A DNA stretch of 64,000 bases, from the NCBI GenBank assembly GCA_025617745.1, contig CM046869.1, positions 16,759,168 to 16,823,167 on the forward strand. Direction: 5' to 3'. The stretch comes from Heliocidaris erythrogramma. Its lineage: Eukaryota; Echinodermata; Echinoidea; Camarodonta; Echinometridae. Of this stretch, positions 60,701 through 64,000 are shown one piece after another. A model generated the notes under the pieces. It ran no database searches. It was not told where the DNA came from and worked only from the letters and a program-made list of their open reading frames with translations. The position numbers were made by a program, and so were the translations under genes. Numbering within the stretch: position 1 is the first letter of the stretch; the number at the start of each line of letters is the position of its first letter.

Positions 60701-60964
60701 CCTGCTACTGCTGCCATTTCAATATTCATACATGTAAGATACTAAGAGTAGCTGTTTGCAAAAATATGGAAAAAGTAATCTGGTGTCCGGTAGCCTTTCG
60801 TGTATATATGAGTGGTCTGACTTTGGACTTAAAATCAATTAACAAAATTGAGTTTCATGTGAAATGTTAAATCTTTTTATCTGAAATCCCATTTTGTTGT
60901 GCAGGACCATCTTGGAAGAAACAAAAGAAGCGCAGAAATTCAGGGAGAGACCTCATGGTGTCAG
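42029..60964 (+). CDS. C9orf78: C9orf78/TLS1 (HCA59) homologue, 5' part: exons 42029-42129 and 60905-60964
   Basis: Exon 1 begins at the ATG at 42029 and encodes a basic, Ser/Asp/Glu-rich start (MATFKSKEKRSRPIRQRK, then SDSEDEG) ending QDI plus AG, with donor gtaaac. Exon 2 follows acceptor ttgttgtgcag. Its first G completes AGG, and it reads TILEETKEAQKFRERPHGV, ending in AG before gtttgt. The human protein has, after its own acidic start, EVRLKLEETREVQNLRKRPNGVS at the same place (quoted in part from memory: LEETREVQNLRKRPNG). Phase 2 matches at both ends. The family is nuclear and associates with the spliceosome (PRPF8/BRR2 region), where it influences 3' splice-site choice. The intron is 18,775 bp and full of transposons. 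Later exons are not in the window. A clear TATA box was not found. Confidence 0.85.
42130..42470. other. start of C9orf78 intron 1
   Basis: No gene or repeat end recognised. A (gt)n patch lies near 42280. Confidence 0.45.
42475..43250 (+). repeat. unclassified repeat family, block B, copy 1
   Basis: Runs from aaatagttggtattttctgt through actcctacctcaaatggccg to aagtataggaatgtagctatgag. It carries the splice-bounded ORF at 42697-43052. Inverted copies lie at 44284-44990 and 55632-56200, a truncated direct copy at 44983-45165, and end pieces at 46160-46340 and 57865-58030. A 60-bp part of the left edge is itself doubled (42475 and 42537). Confidence 0.8.
42697..43052 (+). other. splice-bounded ORF of about 119 codons in block B
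   Basis: Acceptor-like ttttatattttcag, then an open frame containing SKTGEIPADLFRD, RSIFTIAHTEN-like text (read here as RTSIFTIAHTEN), FLRTKLFWGDVSARG and MYTMTPIARFARIN, ending at a donor-like ggtgagt. The same acceptor and donor are present in the copies at 44496-44795 and 55789-56043 (minus strand), although those have internal deletions. I do not recognise the family. It may be an exon of an undescribed element or of a duplicated host gene; non-coding conservation cannot be excluded. Confidence 0.45.
43470..43850 (-). repeat. unclassified repeat family, block A, copy 1
   Basis: From cataggtacacgccattgcc through gtgcatttttggctatattt to gagccctcagcgctcgtagt. Recurs at 45270-45640, and its opening at 56370-56465. 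On the minus strand it holds an open stretch (KLDADGRVSIAVIDKKD, then KFQETLFKGHKTT) followed by a donor-like gtaagt near 43650. The second copy has lost the frame. Confidence 0.65.
43821..43958. repeat. 138-bp palindrome, 69-bp arms, no spacer
   Basis: ctacgaagacctggaagggc on the left pairs with gcccttccaggtcttcgtag on the right. Checked base by base: one mismatch (43886 with 43893). The centre is a repeated acgtacgtacgtaataatta. The left arm continues out of block A, the right arm runs into block C. Confidence 0.93.
43959..44280 (+). repeat. unclassified repeat family, block C, copy 1
   Basis: tagcttgtgtgcgtaacatt ... agagcggcctcactagtgcg, then gtaagtttttataactttct. Recurs at 45827-46150. 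Both contain a short ATG frame ending at gtaagt (MEVWVTSIKKRAVN and MDVSVTTTKKKPVN). That could be a tiny first exon, or chance. Confidence 0.65.
44284..44990 (-). repeat. unclassified repeat family, block B, copy 2 (inverted)
   Basis: Reverse complement of 42475-43250, with small deletions in the ORF region. Its outer end abuts the direct partial copy at 44983-45165. Confidence 0.8.
44496..44795 (-). other. block B ORF, copy 2 (decayed)
   Basis: Contains ILSKTGEIPADLFRDHVL, FVHEETRYRKRTSIFTIA and EMYTMTPIAR, with a frame loss in the middle. The ttttcag and ggtgagt edges are intact. Confidence 0.4.
44790..45165. repeat. large inverted duplication, arms of about 180 bp
   Basis: The left arm (to about 44970) and right arm (from about 44983) are complements through cattttgtattcgtagtggt, the taggtatggg region and cctcaaatggccgttagaaa. 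The spacer is about 12 bp. It is formed by two block B ends meeting head to head. Confidence 0.85.
45270..46340 (-). repeat. second A-C-B unit of the repeat family (truncated)
   Basis: Block A at 45270-45640, block C at 45827-46150, and the inner end of inverted block B at 46160-46340, in the same order as 43470-44990. It stops at caactcacctatgagtgaga, where other sequence begins. Confidence 0.75.
46433..48458. mobile_element. 2,026-bp non-autonomous transposon, hAT-like ends
   Basis: Left end tagggttcgtac followed by gggtcatggaaaacctgg, right end ... gtcatggaatttaattcatg and gagtacgaaccctg. A 5-bp repeat TCTTT flanks it (46428-46432, 48459-48463). Inside are A-rich tracts, a (GGGGCC)5 repeat and no transposase. 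It may itself lie in an older element whose ends are gtgcccatgtctgc (46350) and gcagacatgggcac (48604). Confidence 0.72.
48115..48144 (+). repeat. (GGGGCC)5 hexanucleotide repeat
   Basis: Five perfect GGGGCC units plus a partial sixth, on the sense strand of C9orf78 intron 1. Runs of four G could form a quadruplex. Confidence 0.9.
49210..50690. other. interior of the 5.77-kb element, nothing recognised
   Basis: AT-rich to 50300, then GC-rich to 50690. No supported coding region. Confidence 0.4.
50695..51415. repeat. core-repeat array with hairpin end, copy 4
   Basis: Four or five units of about 100-165 bp (catttctcaacggatttcat, aattttgcatgaaggtgtct, ggtgatgctgccaccagtgt, agggtcaaaggtcata). 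It ends with ccgggccactggcggcaat, a G-rich spacer, and ctgccagtgcggggggatac, a hairpin. The array at 61740-63310 has the same end. Confidence 0.82.
51433..51794. mobile_element. 362-bp MITE with 8-bp target duplication, carrying a (GCC)n tract
   Basis: Ends ggcaaacccggagaata / tattctccgggtttgcc, a perfect 17-bp inverted repeat. TAAAGTTT flanks both sides (51425-51432, 51795-51802). About 11 GCC/CCG units lie at 51684-51718. Superfamily not assigned. Confidence 0.88.
51803..53659. other. interior of the 5.77-kb element, nothing recognised
   Basis: No gene seen. tcgattggttagccggtgttcgatcg-like text near 52297 recurs inexactly near 53136 (attgattaaccggtattcgatc). Confidence 0.4.
53668..53844. 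mobile_element. 177-bp hAT-type MITE
   Basis: Ends cagtggcggcccca / tggtgccgccactg, G-rich inside. A perfect 8-bp duplication GAGTCTTG (53660-53667, 53845-53852). CAG...CTG ends with 8-bp duplication are typical of hAT. Confidence 0.9.
54443..54552. repeat. 110-bp compound palindrome with 32-bp perfect core
   Basis: Core 54489-54520 (tacgtacgcctatacc / ggtataggcgtacgta) is perfect. Outer blocks gtcgatcc / ggatcgac and attgaattatgtg / cacataattcaat also pair. Confidence 0.85.
55119..55622. mobile_element. 504-bp long-TIR MITE, possibly Mutator-like
   Basis: Left tagccaggattggcttcgtg, right cacgaagccaatcctggcta. Pairing resumes further in (ccgcgaccgacagctccttc, accacagcgtttcctcct). A 9-bp repeat CACACCACT flanks it (55110-55118, 55623-55631), with four extra bases at the left edge. 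Long ends and 9 bp fit Mutator-like elements. Confidence 0.75.
55632..56200 (-). repeat. unclassified repeat family, block B, copy 3 (inverted)
   Basis: catagctacattcctatact ... through cctaacggccatttgaggta to gtagtggtcaatatgacc. Includes the ORF copy at 55789-56043. Confidence 0.8.
55789..56043 (-). other. block B ORF, copy 3 (internal deletion, frame kept)
   Basis: Reads MIFSAKSKVKILS, then after an in-frame deletion STSIFTIAHTENQDFSVYAI, GTKFLRTKLFWGDISARGG and MYTMTPIARFARIN. The donor-like ggtgagt is intact. Most differences from copy 1 are conservative, but no count of silent against replacement changes was made. Confidence 0.42.
56501..56921. mobile_element. 421-bp long-TIR MITE with nested tRNA-like insert
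   Basis: Ends agtggctattcttac and then gtcgtaagaataattttcc, inverted at the right end (ggaaaattattcttacgac, gaatagccact). About 80 bp of pairing. No target duplication seen. Confidence 0.75.
56690..56775 (-). mobile_element. tRNA-like SINE fragment inside the MITE
   Basis: The minus strand reads caggttcgattcccagc (B box), with cgttaagtcagaggactgg upstream. Third SINE type in the window. Confidence 0.55.
57029..57536. mobile_element. 508-bp MITE with repeated aaactggtttcca core
   Basis: Ends accccgttctcatc / gatgagaacggggt. A 5-bp repeat CAGAG flanks it (57024-57028, 57537-57541). Inside, aaactggtttcca and aaaaccagttta recur on both strands, giving many small inverted pairs. Confidence 0.75.
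57668..57805. repeat. 16-17-bp pyrimidine minisatellite
   Basis: About eight units of tttttcttctttccccc. Open frames across it are artefacts. Confidence 0.9.
57865..58030 (-). repeat. unclassified repeat family, block B end piece
   Basis: gccatttgaggtaggagtga ... aaataccaactatttttgca, the outer end of inverted block B. Confidence 0.7.
58031..60904. other. C9orf78 intron 1, distal part, nothing recognised
   Basis: A 187-codon open frame at 58754-59317 crosses a poly-G tract and has no domain I recognise. I do not call it a gene. The sequence is otherwise ordinary AT-rich intron ending in the acceptor ttgttgtgcag. Confidence 0.5.
60905..60964 (+). CDS. C9orf78: C9orf78 exon 2
   Basis: 60 nt, phase 2-2, acceptor ttgttgtgcag, donor gtttgt. 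Encodes the conserved LEETKEAQKFRERPHGV block. This short exon is the strongest evidence for the gene identity. Confidence 0.85.
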
Positions 60965-61739
60965 GTTTGTTGAATATCTTTTATTAAATAGGCATGCTTA
61001 TTTCACGCATATGATTCATATTACTTTTTTGAAAATACCGTACATTTTTCATTTATAAATTGAAATGATATAAATAATCAGTGTTGTATCCATACTGTCC
61101 ATAACCAACCATTTGTAACTAAAACTGTTATTTATAAAACTGTTATTTATTGACCAGGTGTCAGTAAACCATGGATATGCTACATTGTATCATTTGGAGC
61201 AGAAATATTTATTCTACATGTACATTTGATATTGACCATGAGATTACAAGACCATGTTCATCTACACTTGCAATCTCATTTATTTCCAATGTATTCTGAA
61301 TATTTCTTTAAAAGAAATCCAACTATAATTTTCTGAAAGAAAAAAAGAAAATTTCAAAAAAGCAGAATGGTGAAAGTTTGAACGAACAAGCAATAAGAGA
61401 GTTATGATGTACTATGCATACAGGAATTTCCAGTTGGCTGAATCGGTAATGTCACTGTGATGTAGTGGCTGTCAACTCCCCCATTTTACTGTTTCTGTTC
61501 AATCAATTAGGCAATATAATATCAATCACTTTCTCCAGATGGAGCCTCAAACAAATACATCTTCAATTTGATTATCTGAAATTGAACATTTACAATTGAC
61601 ATCTTTCAACTTTTTGCTATAAGTATAATTACAAGTATAAATGCATACCCAAGGTCAACAGCTATTGGTGGTCATTCACCACCAAACTCTAGAAGCTGAC
61701 ACAACGTCTACTATAGATCAAGCTATCTATCAACAGGTT
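60965..61739. other. C9orf78 intron 2, no exon seen
   Basis: AT-rich, with no open frame in the expected phase that resembles the next block of the family. Confidence 0.5.
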
Positions 61740-63310
61740 TTGTTCAAATTTTGCATGAAGGTGTCTCTTGGTATAATCTAGAAACCTATAGATTTTGGTG
61801 ATGCTGCCTCCTGTGTTCCGTATTTTATAGGGTCAAAGGTCATATTTTGATAGATATCTTGTGTGCACTCTTGTGTGCGCTCTGGCGGTCACATTTCTCA
61901 ATGGATTTCGTTTCAGTTTTGCATAAAGGTGTCTCTTGGTGTAATCTAAAAACCTATAATAGTTTTTGGTTACGCTGCCTCTAGTGTCCCGTCTTTTAAA
62001 AAGGTCATACTTCAGGGGATGGCGTGAGTGCACTCTGTAGGCCACATTTCTTGATGGATTTCTTTCAAATTTTGTATGGAATGGTTGTATATTGGTATAA
62101 TCTACACATTTTTACTTTTTGGTGTTGCTGCCCTCATTGTTCCGTCCTTTATAGGGTCAAAGGTCATTTGTCCATTTCATGCACTGTTCTGCATTTCTTG
62201 ACAGATTTCGTTCAAATTTTGCATGAAGGTACATGTATATCTTGGTGGTGTAATCTAAACACCTATAGATTTTGGTGATGCTGCCACCAGTGTCCAGTCT
62301 TTTTTAGGGTAAAAGGTCATACTTTGGAGAATGGTGTGAGTGCACTCTGTAGGCCACAATTCTTGGATTTCTTTCAAATTTTCCATGGAGGTGTAACATG
62401 TTATAATCTACACATCTTTACTCTTTGGTGATGCTGCCCTCATTGTTCCATCCTTTATAGGGTCAAAGGTCTTTTGTCCATTCTTGCACTCTTCTGCATT
62501 TCTTGACAGATTTCGTTCAAATATTGTATGGAACTGTATCTTCATAAAATCTATGCACCTACAGTTTTTGATTATGCTGCCACCAGTGTCCTGTCTTTTG
62601 TAGGGTAAAAGGTCATACTTTGGAGGTTGGCGTAAGTGCACTCTGCTGGCCACATTTCGTAATGGATTTCTTACAAATTTTGTATGGATATGTAACTTGG
62701 TATAATCTACACATCTTTACTTTTTGGTGATGCTGCCCTCATTGTTCCGTCCTTTATGGGGTCAGATGTCATATGTCTTTTGTGCGCTCTAACTTCCACA
62801 TTTCTTGACGTTTTTTTTCTTCAAATTTTGTTGTGTCTTAGTGAAATCTACACATCTTTATTGTTTGTTGATGCCGCCCCCAGTGTTTTGCTTTATATAG
62901 GGTCAAATGACATATTTTGGTTGCATGCATTCTGGAGGACACATTTGTTGACTAATTTCTTTCAGATTTTGTATGGAGGTCCATCATAGATTACTCTAGA
63001 CCTCTACAGTTTTTAGTGATGCTGCCCCCAGTGTTCTGTCTTTCATAGGGTCAAAGATCATTTTAGTGGATATCTTGTGTGCATTCTGAGGTCACATTTC
63101 TTGACAGATTTCTTCGAATTTTCTATAGAGTTGCATTATACTCTAATCTACACACATTGTTTTGGTGATCATGCTGCTCCTAATGTTGACAATAGTCCGG
63201 GCCACTGGCGGCAATCTCTACGCCATCCTTGTTTGAGGGAGGGGAGGGGGGAGGTTCTTTGTCCCTCCTTCGAATCACTGCCAGTGCCGGGGGATACATT
63301 CGCATTGGGC
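61740..63310. repeat. core-repeat array with hairpin end, copy 5
   Basis: About ten diverged units of 145-175 bp (ttctttcaaattttgtatgg, tataatctacacatctttac, ggtgatgctgccctcattgt, agggtcaaaggtca). The end ccgggccactggcggcaat ... ctgccagtgccgggggatac is shared with 50695-51415. Confidence 0.85.
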
Positions 63311-63339
63311 GCCAATGGACATCTAGTTATAATTATATT

Positions 63340-64000
63340 TCATCAACACACTAATTAAAATAGACAAAATAGAAAATTACTGAAACTCGTTCTCTCTGCC
63401 TGGTTGCGATTACAGCTTGACTCCAACGTCAGAGCACATAATGAGCTAACCACACCGATCCTAGATGCAAATGCAACCTTGCAACCACTATCTAATATTA
63501 AAATATCTCTCCACTGTCACAGAACTACTGCAACTACAACAACATTCTGACATATAATCATTTGCCAAGATATCCTTCTAAAGATTCTTTAGTTCAAAAT
63601 CCTATTTGTTTCAGTTCAAACAAATGAATATAAAAAAAAATGAATTACATTACTATGGCGTAGAGACATCAAACACCTGATAATTAGAGTAATCGGCCCG
63701 ATCACTAAAAAATTCTGATCATCTCAAAAATTTCAATCACCTGTCGGCTACATGTAACTACGAGAGGCATTGCTGACCTCTTACGTTAATGTATGCAAAG
63801 TTTATACGTACCTTTCAAACAAAGGTTGTTCTTGACAACCTGTAAGCATGCTGGAGGCTTGCCGGGCATAGCAACAAAAACATGCAAACTGGATTCCAGG
63901 CATTGAGGCTCATTTATAAAAAGCAGGTTAATGGAATAGCTTATCACTAGATGCTCAGAGAATATATGTGCATAAATTTGTATACATTATTACAGAAGTG
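63340..64000. other. C9orf78 intron 2 continued, nothing recognised
   Basis: No exon, repeat end or RNA gene seen up to the window edge. Confidence 0.5.

Overview
The window looks like an invertebrate deuterostome genome, most likely an echinoderm (sea urchin or relative). The reasons are a multi-domain SRCR gene with one exon per domain, intron-rich and AT-rich DNA, long poly-G tracts, tRNA-derived SINEs, several LINE clades, and very dense nested DNA transposons. There are no prokaryotic features. Species assignment is inference.

Layout. (1) 1422-14273, plus strand: the 3' part of a secreted-type multi-SRCR gene. It has seven SRCR exons, each exactly 321 nt and phase 1-1 except the terminal one, and ends at a TGA followed by AATAAA signals. 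Exons 1-2 and 3-4 lie in a near-identical tandem duplication (585-3173 and 3299-6796). The second copy has gained a 904-bp MITE at a TTAA site that is empty in the first copy. The introns also hold a second AATT-flanked MITE, a fold-back transposon with 15-bp minisatellite arms, another TTAA MITE and a THAP-domain fossil. (2) 14.3-42.0 kb: no host gene recognised. This is a stack of nested mobile elements. One LINE of the RNase H-bearing I/Nimb type (minus strand, about 24.4-34.0 kb) is split by a 5,868-bp element (25812-31679) with hAT-like termini and a perfect 8-bp target duplication. That insert holds a tandem array, a TA-flanked element with long terminal inverted repeats, and a RecQ-like helicase fragment. 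A second copy of the same LINE lies head to head on the plus strand (34.03-38.3 kb). (3) 39.65-41.70 kb: a pearl/Helentron-like element with about 163-bp core repeats. (4) 42029-64000, plus strand: the start of the C9orf78/TLS1 (HCA59) spliceosomal-protein gene. Exon 1 (42029-42129) joins exon 2 (60905-60964) in phase across an 18,775-bp intron, and later exons lie outside the window. The intron carries several nested transposons, large palindromes (one of 138 bp with 69-bp arms and one mismatch), and an unclassified repeat family whose copies each keep a splice-bounded ORF.

The two host genes show no functional link. The main interest is structural. Paralogous copies serve as empty sites that prove individual insertions. 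Two separate structures have minisatellite inverted arms. An unclassified exon-bearing repeat family and very long palindromes lie within one intron. Exon coordinates come from reading frame and splice signals by eye. Transposon superfamilies are inferred from terminal repeats and target duplications only.
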